A stretch of DNA of 64,000 nt from RUG11237 sp045119215. Its GTDB lineage: Bacteria; Bacillota; Clostridia; Lachnospirales; Lachnospiraceae. The stretch covers positions 1 to 64,000 of the forward strand of contig JBGVDD010000266.1 in assembly GCA_045119215.1 (NCBI GenBank), given 5' to 3'. The position numbers were made by a program, and so were the translations under genes. Shown here one piece after another: positions 34,956 to 42,277 of the stretch (position 1 is the stretch's first letter; the number at the start of each line of letters is the position of its first letter). The notes beneath the pieces were generated by a model. It had not been told where the DNA came from and ran no database searches. It was given only the letters and a program-made list of their open reading frames with translations.

Positions 34956-36167
34956 ATGTTAACATTGGAAAAATTTGAGGAAGCATCTGAAATCGTAAAA
35001 CAGGTCACCTTAGAGACAAAATTGGTATATAGTGATTATTTTAGCAAGCAGACGGGAAATAAAGTCTATTTAAAACCGGAGAATATGCAGCTGACAGGTG
35101 CATATAAGCTAAGAGGTGCTTATTATAAAATCAGTACTTTGACAGAGGAAGAGAGAAGTAAGGGATTGATTACCGCATCAGCGGGAAATCATGCCCAGGG
35201 TGTGGCTTATGCGGCAAAAGCCTATGGCTGTAAGGCTACCATTGTTATGCCTACTACAACACCTTTGATTAAGGTAAACAGAACTAAGAGCTATGGAGCC
35301 GAGGTTGTGTTATATGGTGATGTGTATGATGAGGCTTGTGCTTATGCTTATGAACTGGCAGACAAGCATGGTTATACCTTTATCCATCCTTTCGATGATT
35401 TGGCTGTGGCAACAGGACAGGGAACCATCGCCATGGAAATTTTTAAAGAACTGCCATTGGTTGATTATATCTTAGTGCCAATCGGTGGAGGCGGATTGGC
35501 AACTGGCGTGTCTACCTTAGCCAAAATGCTGAATCCAAAGATTAAGGTAATTGGTGTGGAACCGGCGGGTGCTAACTGTATGCAGGAATCGTTAAAGCAG
35601 GGCAAGGTAGTCACACTTGATAATGTGAATACCATTGCAGATGGTACCGCAGTAAAGACACCAGGAAGCAATATTTTTCCATATATTCAGAAAAATATAG
35701 ATGAAGTGATTACAGTAGAAGACAGTGAATTGATTGTGGCATTTTTGGACATGGTAGAAAATCACAAGATGATTGTAGAAAATTCAGGGTTGCTTACTGT
35801 GGCAGCATTAAAGCAGTTAGATGTAAAGGATAAGAAGATTGTATCCATCTTAAGTGGTGGAAATATGGATGTGATTACCATGTCATCTATTGTACAGCAT
35901 GGATTGATTGCGAGAGACAGAATCTTTACAGTCTCTGTTCTTTTACCGGACAAGCCTGGAATGCTTACAAAGGTTAGTCAGGTAATTGCTGATTTACAGG
36001 GAAATGTAATTAAGTTAGAGCACAATCAGTTTGTAAGTACAAACCGTAATGCTGCAGTGGAACTTCGTATTACCATGGAAGCGTTTGGAACAGAACATAA
36101 GAAACAGATTATGGACGCATTAGAAAAGGAAAATTACAGACCAAAATTAATCCGTCCTATTCTGTAG
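34956..36167 (+). CDS. ilvA: Threonine ammonia-lyase with C-terminal ACT domain
   Basis: This 403-residue PLP enzyme deaminates threonine to 2-oxobutyrate. The PLP lysine sits in TGAYKLRGAYYKI (~Lys50). SAGNHAQGVAYAAKA and the phosphate-binding loop GGGGLATGVS (~174-183) are present. One ACT domain (~325-400, VSVLLPDKPGMLTKVSQV) suggests feedback control. The single ACT and length fit the catabolic/short biosynthetic group found in Clostridia. GAAAGAAGACG is a modest ribosome binding site. The gene may feed isoleucine synthesis or threonine fermentation. Confidence 0.92.
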   Translation: MLTLEKFEEASEIVKQVTLETKLVYSDYFSKQTGNKVYLKPENMQLTGAYKLRGAYYKISTLTEEERSKGLITASAGNHAQGVAYAAKAYGCKATIVMPTTTPLIKVNRTKSYGAEVVLYGDVYDEACAYAYELADKHGYTFIHPFDDLAVATGQGTIAMEIFKELPLVDYILVPIGGGGLATGVSTLAKMLNPKIKVIGVEPAGANCMQESLKQGKVVTLDNVNTIADGTAVKTPGSNIFPYIQKNIDEVITVEDSELIVAFLDMVENHKMIVENSGLLTVAALKQLDVKDKKIVSILSGGNMDVITMSSIVQHGLIARDRIFTVSVLLPDKPGMLTKVSQVIADLQGNVIKLEHNQFVSTNRNAAVELRITMEAFGTEHKKQIMDALEKENYRPKLIRPIL

Positions 36168-36208
36168 CCACCGCTTAAGGTTAAGCGCACATAGAAAGAG
36201 GAGATTAC

Positions 36209-37339
36209 ATGGTTATTAAAAATGCCAAGGTGTACACAGAGAATTTTTGCTTTGAAGATAGGGACATTCATGTAGAAAATGGAAAATTTGTAGAAAATGC
36301 AAGTCAGGATGTGATTTGTTATGCAGATGACTTGTATGCAATTCCAGGGTTGATTGATATTCATCTTCATGGTGCCAGGGGGGTTGACTTTAGCGACGGA
36401 AGCGTAGAGGCAAATGAAAAAATTGCAGAATATGAGGCCATGCAGGGAATCACTACGATTATGCCAACCACAATGTCACAGAATAATCAGGAGATGATAA
36501 AAACCTTTCAGGCTCTGGGGGCTTGCAAAAATACCACAAAAGCGGCAGACATGGCAGGAATTTATATGGAAGGTCCTTTTATGTCAAAGGAAAAAAAGGG
36601 AGTCCATAAAGAGGAAAATCTCAGATTGCCGGACTTGTCCCTTGTAGAAAAAATGCAAAAATATGCAAAAGGAAAGATTAAGATTGTGACAGTGGCACCG
36701 GAATTAGAAGGAGCATTGGATTTCATTGAAAAAGGGAAAGAGAAGTATCGAATTTCCATTGCCCACACATCTGCTAATTATGAAGTGTCTACCAAGGCGT
36801 TTGCCGCAGGAGCTACTCAGCTGACTCATTTCTTTAATGGAATGGTGCCTTTTAATCACAGAGAACCAGGAATTATTGGTGCAGCTTTGGAAAATAAGGA
36901 ATGTATGGCAGAGCTTATCTGTGACGAATTCCATATCCATCCTTTGGTGATAAATATGACTTTCCGCATCTTTGGACCAGAACGAGTGATACTGGTAAGT
37001 GACAGTATGCGGGCTACCGGTATGGAAGATGGAACTTATACCTTAGGGGAACATAAGGTGATTGTCACAGATTCCGTGGCAAGAATGGAGGATGGAACCC
37101 TGGCAGGTTCTACCAGAAATCTTATGGATTGTTTGAAAATAGCAGTACAGGAAATTCATATTCCATTAGAGACGGCCATTCGTGCGGCAACTATAAATCC
37201 AGCGGTGGCAGTAGGAATAGATAAAGAGTATGGAAGCATTGCTCCTGGTAAACATGCAAATATTACCTTTGTAGATAAAGATTTAAATGTAGTTATGGTT
37301 ATGAAGGATGGAGTTATCATCCGAAATGACTGGGATTGA
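36209..37339 (+). CDS. nagA: N-acetylglucosamine-6-phosphate deacetylase
   Basis: This 376-residue amidohydrolase removes acetate from N-acetylglucosamine 6-phosphate, in amino-sugar use and cell-wall recycling. The metal motif IDIHLHGARGVDF (~48-60), the conserved EGPFMSKEKKGVH, the ligand His in ISIAHTSA and LTHFFNGM, and the catalytic Asp region VSDSMRATGM are all present. AGAGGAGA lies before the ATG. nagB is not adjacent. It ends just before a palindromic element. Confidence 0.94.
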   Translation: MVIKNAKVYTENFCFEDRDIHVENGKFVENASQDVICYADDLYAIPGLIDIHLHGARGVDFSDGSVEANEKIAEYEAMQGITTIMPTTMSQNNQEMIKTFQALGACKNTTKAADMAGIYMEGPFMSKEKKGVHKEENLRLPDLSLVEKMQKYAKGKIKIVTVAPELEGALDFIEKGKEKYRISIAHTSANYEVSTKAFAAGATQLTHFFNGMVPFNHREPGIIGAALENKECMAELICDEFHIHPLVINMTFRIFGPERVILVSDSMRATGMEDGTYTLGEHKVIVTDSVARMEDGTLAGSTRNLMDCLKIAVQEIHIPLETAIRAATINPAVAVGIDKEYGSIAPGKHANITFVDKDLNVVMVMKDGVIIRNDWD

Positions 37340-37344
37340 TATAT

Positions 37345-37424
37345 GGGGACGTTCCTTTTGTCATGAGGAGTGTCCGTTTGTAATATGACAGAGGTACACT
37401 CGTTGTGAAAAAAGGAACGTCCCT
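37345..37424. repeat. Imperfect palindromic element after nagA
   Basis: The left arm 37345-37373 (GGGGACGTTCCTTTTGTC at its start) and the right arm 37396-37424 are inverted repeats matching at 24 of 29 positions, with a 22-nt loop. No T run follows. It looks like a REP-type element rather than an intrinsic terminator. Confidence 0.65.
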
Positions 37425-37458
37425 TATAAGAAAAACTTATAGCCAGCTATAAGATTAA

Positions 37459-37475
37459 CCTAGTAGACAAGTAGG
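37459..37475. promoter_or_regulatory. Candidate operator upstream of metY
   Basis: CCTAGTAGACAAGTAGG is an imperfect 17-bp palindrome (CCTA ... TAGG ends) flanked by ATTAA and AAT. It lies ~215 nt before metY. A role as a CymR-like sulfur-metabolism operator is possible by position only. Confidence 0.3.
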
Positions 37476-37547
37476 AATAGTAGTGTTAACATATGTTTGT
37501 AACCAAGAGGGAGAACACACAGAGAGAAAAAGAAGAGGAGTGATACT

Positions 37548-37616
37548 ATGAGAGTTGTAAAAGTAAGAGAAAGAGTAGTGTTAATATCTGTCATGTGTGG
37601 TATGGATTGTAGATAG
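37548..37616 (+). CDS. Putative 22-residue leader peptide with two Cys codons, upstream of metY
   Basis: This short frame starts at an ATG preceded by GAAGAGGAG six nt upstream, a better ribosome binding site than many real genes here. It ends in LISVMCGMDCR, with two Cys near the C-terminus, then TAG. The next gene, 73 nt on, is metY, which makes homocysteine or cysteine. Cys codons at the end of a short leader before a sulfur gene suggest control by cysteine supply through ribosome stalling. No clear terminator/antiterminator pair is seen between it and metY, so a translational mechanism would be more likely. The peptide call is inference. Confidence 0.55.
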   Translation: MRVVKVRERVVLISVMCGMDCR

Positions 37617-37689
37617 AAATAGTCTTCAACATAATGTAAAATGTGTAAATACAACCTATAAATGAAACGAGAAAAAGGAGAATAAAACA

Positions 37690-38997
37690 ATGAGTAAGAA
37701 AACAAGAGCAGAAAGAAATTTGAAATTTGAAACATTACAGTTACACGTAGGACAGGAAAATCCAGATCCAGTGACAGATGCAAGAGCAGTTCCAATCTAT
37801 CAGACATCATCCTATGTGTTTAGAAACAGTCAGCATGCAGCAGACAGATTTGGATTAGCAGATGCAGGAAATATTTATGGAAGACTGACTAACCCAACAG
37901 AGGATGTGTTTGAAAAGAGAATTGCAGCCTTAGAAGGCGGTGTGGCAGCTTTGGCAGTTGCCTCCGGTGCAGCAGCTATCACTTACACAATTGAAAATTT
38001 AGCCCAGGCTGGAGATCATATTGTGGCTGCAAAGAATATCTACGGTGGTTCTTTTAATTTATTACAGCATACGTTGCCACAGTATGGAATTCAGACTACC
38101 TTCGTGGATATCTTCAATGAAGAGGAAGTAAGAGGCGCAATTCAGGAAAATACCAAAGCTATCTTTATCGAGACTTTAGGAAATCCAAATTCAGATGTGG
38201 TGGATATTGAAGCCATTGCAAAGATTGCCCATGAAAACAAGATTCCATTGGTAGTGGATAACACCTTTGCAACACCGTATCTGGTAAGACCAATTGAGTA
38301 TGGTGCAGACATTGTGGTACATTCAGCAACTAAATTTATCGGGGGACATGGAACTACTATCGGTGGTGTTATCGTAGACAGTGGTAAATTTGATTGGGAG
38401 GCATCAGGAAAGTTCAAATCCTTAACTGAGCCAAATCCAAGCTACCACGGAATCAGCTTTACTAAGGCAGTGGGAGCGGCAGCCTTTGTGACAAAGATTC
38501 GTGCTATTTTACTTCGTGACACAGGAGCGACACTTTCGCCATTCCATGCCTTCTTCTTCCTGCAGGGCTTAGAGACACTTTCATTGAGAGTAGAACGTCA
38601 TGTGTCTAACGCCTTGAAGGTGGCAGAATACTTAAATAATCATCCACAGGTGGAAAAAGTAAATCATCCTTCTGTTTCTACAGATCCAGAGCAGCAGGAA
38701 TTATACAAGAAGTACTTCCCAAATGGAGGCGGTTCCATCTTCACCTTTGAGATTAAGGGAGATGCCAAGAAGGCTCAGGACTTTATTGACAACTTAGAGC
38801 TGTTCTCATTGCTGGCAAATGTGGCAGATGTGAAATCACTGGTAATCCACCCGGCAACCACTACACACAGTCAGAGTACAGAAGAAGAACTGCTTGATCA
38901 GGGTATTAAGCCAAATACCATCCGTCTGTCCATTGGAACAGAAAATATTGATGATATTATCGAAGATTTAGAGGAAGCTTTCAAGGCAGTACAGTAA
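37690..38997 (+). CDS. metY: O-acetylhomoserine aminocarboxypropyltransferase (sulfhydrylase)
   Basis: This 435-residue PLP enzyme of the Cys/Met metabolism family joins O-acetylhomoserine with sulfide to give homocysteine. The PLP lysine lies in SATKFIGGHGTTIGG. FETLQLHVGQENPDP, PIYQTSSYVF, IYGRLTNPTEDVFEKRIAALEGG and the C-terminal HPATTTHSQ with RLSIGTE are family marks. The length is that of MetY (about 430) rather than the ~380 of MetB/MetC. AAAAAGGAG lies nine nt before the ATG. The long leader contains a Cys-rich short ORF. Confidence 0.95.
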   Translation: MSKKTRAERNLKFETLQLHVGQENPDPVTDARAVPIYQTSSYVFRNSQHAADRFGLADAGNIYGRLTNPTEDVFEKRIAALEGGVAALAVASGAAAITYTIENLAQAGDHIVAAKNIYGGSFNLLQHTLPQYGIQTTFVDIFNEEEVRGAIQENTKAIFIETLGNPNSDVVDIEAIAKIAHENKIPLVVDNTFATPYLVRPIEYGADIVVHSATKFIGGHGTTIGGVIVDSGKFDWEASGKFKSLTEPNPSYHGISFTKAVGAAAFVTKIRAILLRDTGATLSPFHAFFFLQGLETLSLRVERHVSNALKVAEYLNNHPQVEKVNHPSVSTDPEQQELYKKYFPNGGGSIFTFEIKGDAKKAQDFIDNLELFSLLANVADVKSLVIHPATTTHSQSTEEELLDQGIKPNTIRLSIGTENIDDIIEDLEEAFKAVQ

Positions 38998-39017
38998 AAT
39001 AAAGAGGATAAGAGTAA

Positions 39018-39077
39018 AGCAGGGGCATAGTGGTACCGCGAACCGGGTTCGCAGAACCAGTAAGCCCCTGTTTTTTG
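39018..39077 (+). terminator. Terminator after metY
   Basis: GCAGGGGC pairs with GCCCCTGT and is followed by TTTTTTG. The ~37-nt loop holds repeat unit 1, itself a hairpin (GCGAACC-G-GGTTCGC). Confidence 0.8.
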
Positions 39078-39118
39078 TGACCCGGTGCTGGTACCGCGAA
39101 CCGGGTTTCCAGTACCAG
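39031..39118 (+). repeat. Duplicated 30-nt GC-rich hairpin unit
   Basis: Unit 1 (39031-39060) and unit 2 (39089-39118) both begin TGGTACCGCGAACCGGGTT and match at 27 of 30 bases. Unit 2 closes with a CTGGTAC/GTACCAG stem. They are unusually GC-rich for this genome. TGGTACCGCG equals the T-box antiterminator core, but no specifier or stem I is seen. Confidence 0.7.
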
Positions 39119-39217
39119 GGGATTGTGTAACTTACATAATAAATGAAAGGGAAATACAGAAAAATAAATAAAATTTAACAATTATGTAAAAAAAAACAAA
39201 AATAATAAAAAAACTAC

Positions 39218-39246
39218 TTGAAAAAATCTGGAAAGTTGTGTATTTT
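39218..39246 (+). promoter_or_regulatory. Promoter for aspartokinase
   Basis: TTGAAA (39218-39223), 17 nt, TATTTT (39241-39246). The ~105-nt leader contains a CGGAC/GTCCG hairpin; it is too short for a lysine riboswitch. Confidence 0.6.
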
Positions 39247-39355
39247 GTTATAGTACGTTGCTGACGGACGGATGTTTGTCCGCGACAAAAAGACATGCGA
39301 AGCTACAAGATATAGTTTAGATGAAAGTGATTTATTAGATTTGGAGGATACACAG

Positions 39356-40675
39356 ATGGTAAAAGTAGTAAAATTTGGTGGTAGTTCCCTGGCAAGTGCG
39401 GAACAGTTTCAGAAGGTTGGCGATATTATTCGTGCAGATGAGAGCAGAAAATATGTAGTGCCTTCCGCACCAGGAAAGAGATTCTCAGATGATATTAAAG
39501 TAACAGATATGTTGTATGACTGTTACAATACAGCCCAGGAAGGAAAGAAGTTTTCAGACAAGCTTTCTAAGATCAAGGAAAGATACAATGAAATCATTAA
39601 AGGCTTGGGATTATCACTTTCATTGGATGAGGAGTTTAAAGAAATCGAAAAGAAGTTTGCAGAAGGTGCTGGTTCAGACTATGCAGCATCCCGTGGAGAA
39701 TTTTTAAACGGGAAGATTATGGCAAACTATTTAGGGTATGAATTTATTGATGCAGCAGAGGTAATCTTCTTTAATGAAGAGGGAGATTTCCTGGCAGACA
39801 AGACTAATGTATTATTGGCAAAGAGATTAAAGGATGTTGAGCGTGCTGTCATCCCTGGATTCTATGGAGCAAAGGAAAGTGGAGCAGTAAAAACTTTCTC
39901 AAGAGGTGGTTCTGATATTACAGGTTCTATCGTGGCAAAGGCCGTAAGAGCTGACCTTTACGAAAACTGGACAGATGTTTCAGGATTTTTAGTAGCTGAC
40001 CCAAGAATTATCGATAAGCCGGAAGTGATTACAACTATCACATACAAAGAGTTGAGAGAGCTTTCTTACATGGGAGCAACTGTACTTCACGAAGATGCTA
40101 TCTTCCCAGTACGTAAGGAAGGTATTCCAATTAATATCCGCAATACCAATGCACCGGAAGATGAGGGAACCATGATTGTGGAGAGTACTTGTCGTCAGCC
40201 TAAGTTTACTATCACAGGTATTGCAGGGAAGAAGGGTTTTGTTGCCGTAAATATTGAAAAAGACATGATGAACTCTGAAATTGGTTTCGGAAGAAAGGTG
40301 TTAGAGGCTTTTGAAAAGCACGACATTTCCTTTGAACACGTACCATCTGGTATTGATACTATGACAGTGTTTGTGCAGCAGTCAGAATTTGAAGGCAAAG
40401 AACAGGCGGTTCTGTCAGAAATTCATCGTTTAAGCCAGCCGGATTCTATTGATTTAGAATCAGACCTGGCACTGATTGCAGTAGTAGGGCGTGGAATGAA
40501 GGCTTGCAGAGGAACAGCAGGAAGAATTTTCTCGGCACTGGCACATGCAAACATCAATGTAAAGATGATTGACCAGGGTTCTAGTGAGTTAAATATTATC
40601 ATTGGTGTTTCAAATCAGGATTTTGATGCAGCTATCAAAGCGATTTATGATATCTTTGTGTTAGTTCAGATTTAA
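39356..40675 (+). CDS. lysC: Aspartate kinase
   Basis: The ATG at 39356 has GGAGG eight bases upstream and begins MVKVVKFGGSSLA, the normal start of the family; the longer frame from 39272 covers the leader. The 439-residue enzyme phosphorylates aspartate, entering lysine, threonine and methionine synthesis. FSRGGSDITGSIVAKA, YENWTDVSGFL and ELSYMGATVLHEDA mark the kinase domain. Two ACT domains fill the last ~130 residues (ITGIAGKKGFVAVNIEKD; LIAVVGRGMKACRGTAGRIF), so end-product feedback is expected. A terminator follows. Confidence 0.95.
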   Translation: MVKVVKFGGSSLASAEQFQKVGDIIRADESRKYVVPSAPGKRFSDDIKVTDMLYDCYNTAQEGKKFSDKLSKIKERYNEIIKGLGLSLSLDEEFKEIEKKFAEGAGSDYAASRGEFLNGKIMANYLGYEFIDAAEVIFFNEEGDFLADKTNVLLAKRLKDVERAVIPGFYGAKESGAVKTFSRGGSDITGSIVAKAVRADLYENWTDVSGFLVADPRIIDKPEVITTITYKELRELSYMGATVLHEDAIFPVRKEGIPINIRNTNAPEDEGTMIVESTCRQPKFTITGIAGKKGFVAVNIEKDMMNSEIGFGRKVLEAFEKHDISFEHVPSGIDTMTVFVQQSEFEGKEQAVLSEIHRLSQPDSIDLESDLALIAVVGRGMKACRGTAGRIFSALAHANINVKMIDQGSSELNIIIGVSNQDFDAAIKAIYDIFVLVQI

Positions 40676-40705
40676 GAGGTATAAGAGTCAAAAACATTTT
40701 GAGAG

Positions 40706-40738
40706 AAAAGTCATGGCACCTGGTCATGACTTTTTTCT
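40706..40738 (+). terminator. Terminator after aspartokinase
   Basis: AAAAGTCATG pairs with CATGACTTTT across a ~9-nt loop, followed by a T run. Confidence 0.9.
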
Positions 40739-40769
40739 TAAAAGTTTATTAACAAATAGTATAGTTTCT

Positions 40770-40798
40770 TGCGAAAGAAGTTAAAATTTGGTATTATG
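40770..40798 (+). promoter_or_regulatory. Promoter for citrate synthase
   Basis: TTGCGA (40770-40775), 17 nt, TATTAT (40793-40798). Confidence 0.6.
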
Positions 40799-40843
40799 TA
40801 AACTATTCGGTGAAAGAAAATATAGAAAATGGGAGGAATTTGG

Positions 40844-42202
40844 ATGGTTGATTTTGGTAATTGGAATCAGAAAGTGGAGGAGCTGGCTCATATCTGCGAA
40901 AATAATTGCAAAATAGAGCAGGCACTTTATGACAAATATGATGTAAAGAGAGGTCTGAGAGATAAGAACGGTACAGGAGTGCTGGCAGGGCTGACAAAAG
41001 TATCCCATATACAGGCATTTGATACTGTGGATGGAAAGAAAGTGCCTTGTGATGGCAAGCTTTTGTATCGAGGATACAATATCAATGACCTGGTACGGGG
41101 AGACGTTGAGGAAAAAAGATTCGGATATGAAGAGATTGCCTATTTATTGCTCTTTAGTGAGTTGCCGGATGAGAAACAGCTGGATTCCTTCAAGCATTTG
41201 CTGGCAAAAAGCAGAACACTGCCTACTAACTTCGTAAGGGACGTAATTATGAAAGCACCAAGCAAGGATATGATGAATTCTATTTCAAGAAGTGTACTGA
41301 CCCTTGCTTCCTATGATGATGCGGTATCGGATATTTCTATACCAAATGTACTAGGTCAGTGCCTTATGTTAATCAGTGTGTTTCCAATGCTGGCAGTATA
41401 CAGCTACCATGCATATAATCACTATGAAAATAATGGAAGTTTGTACATTCACAGACCAGATGAAAATTTGTCCATGGCGGAAAACTTTATCCGTATGCTG
41501 CGTCCGGATATGAAGTATTCAGCGTTGGAAGCCAGAGTGTTGGATATTGCCTTTATGCTTCACATGGAGCACGGCGGTGGAAATAATTCTACTTTTACCA
41601 CTCACGTGGTTTCTTCCTCAGGTACTGATACTTACTCTACTATTGCGGCTGCTCTGTCCTCGCTTAAGGGACCAAAGCATGGTGGTGCAAATATCAAAGT
41701 AGTGGAAATGATGGAAGACTTAAAGAAAAACGTGAAAGATACCAAAGATGATGAGCAAATCGAAGCGTATCTGAAAAAACTTTTGAATAAAGAAGCTTTC
41801 GACAAGAAGGGCTTAATTTATGGAATGGGTCATGCGGTATATTCTATTTCAGACCCAAGAGCAAACATCTTTAGAGCCTTTGTAGAACAGCTTTCCAAGG
41901 AAAAAGGAAGAGAAGAAGAATACAATTTGTATTCTAAGGTAGAAGTCCTGGCACCGAAGGTAATTGCAGGTGAACGTTCTATTTACAAGGGTGTCAGTGC
42001 AAATGTGGACTTTTACAGTGGCTTTGTGTATAGTATGTTGGATATTCCATTGGAGTTATACACACCAATGTTTGCCATTGCAAGAATTGTGGGATGGAGT
42101 GCCCATAGAATCGAAGAACTGGTAAATGTAGATAAAATCATACGTCCGGCTTATATGAGCGTTACGGAACCAAGAAACTATCTAAGACTTCAGGATAGAT
42201 AA
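40844..42202 (+). CDS. gltA: Citrate synthase
   Basis: The ATG at 40844 follows GGGAGG at the right distance; an in-frame ATG at 40829 lies upstream of that site and is rejected. The 452-residue enzyme condenses acetyl-CoA and oxaloacetate. The catalytic-loop blocks HMEHGGGNNSTF, GPKHGGANIKV and GMGHAVYSISDPRA are present, with an Asp in NVDFYSGFVYSML near the C-terminus. 2-methylcitrate synthase activity cannot be excluded. No aconitase or isocitrate dehydrogenase is adjacent; a glutamate-forming partial TCA branch is the usual role in such fermenters. The gene has its own promoter and terminator. Confidence 0.92.
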   Translation: MVDFGNWNQKVEELAHICENNCKIEQALYDKYDVKRGLRDKNGTGVLAGLTKVSHIQAFDTVDGKKVPCDGKLLYRGYNINDLVRGDVEEKRFGYEEIAYLLLFSELPDEKQLDSFKHLLAKSRTLPTNFVRDVIMKAPSKDMMNSISRSVLTLASYDDAVSDISIPNVLGQCLMLISVFPMLAVYSYHAYNHYENNGSLYIHRPDENLSMAENFIRMLRPDMKYSALEARVLDIAFMLHMEHGGGNNSTFTTHVVSSSGTDTYSTIAAALSSLKGPKHGGANIKVVEMMEDLKKNVKDTKDDEQIEAYLKKLLNKEAFDKKGLIYGMGHAVYSISDPRANIFRAFVEQLSKEKGREEEYNLYSKVEVLAPKVIAGERSIYKGVSANVDFYSGFVYSMLDIPLELYTPMFAIARIVGWSAHRIEELVNVDKIIRPAYMSVTEPRNYLRLQDR

Positions 42203-42219
42203 CTAAGAATAAACGATAC

Positions 42220-42253
42220 ACAGGAACCTTCCAAGATTCGGAAGGTTTTTGTG
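42220..42253 (+). terminator. Terminator after citrate synthase
   Basis: AACCTTCC pairs with GGAAGGTT, flanked by ACACA and TTTTTGTGT that extend the stem. Confidence 0.85.
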
Positions 42254-42277
42254 TCTATTCAGAAAGGAAAGGGAGAC

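Noticed and set aside
37493..37543. 15-residue frame before the Cys leader ORF
   Set aside because: No ribosome binding site and no notable codon content; kept only as context for the leader.
39031..39118. T-box riboswitch for aspartokinase
   Set aside because: Only the TGGTACCGCG core is present; there is no stem I, specifier loop or antiterminator/terminator pair at the gene, and a separate promoter lies downstream.
39241..39355. Lysine riboswitch before aspartokinase
   Set aside because: The leader is ~105 nt with one small hairpin, too short and lacking L-box features.
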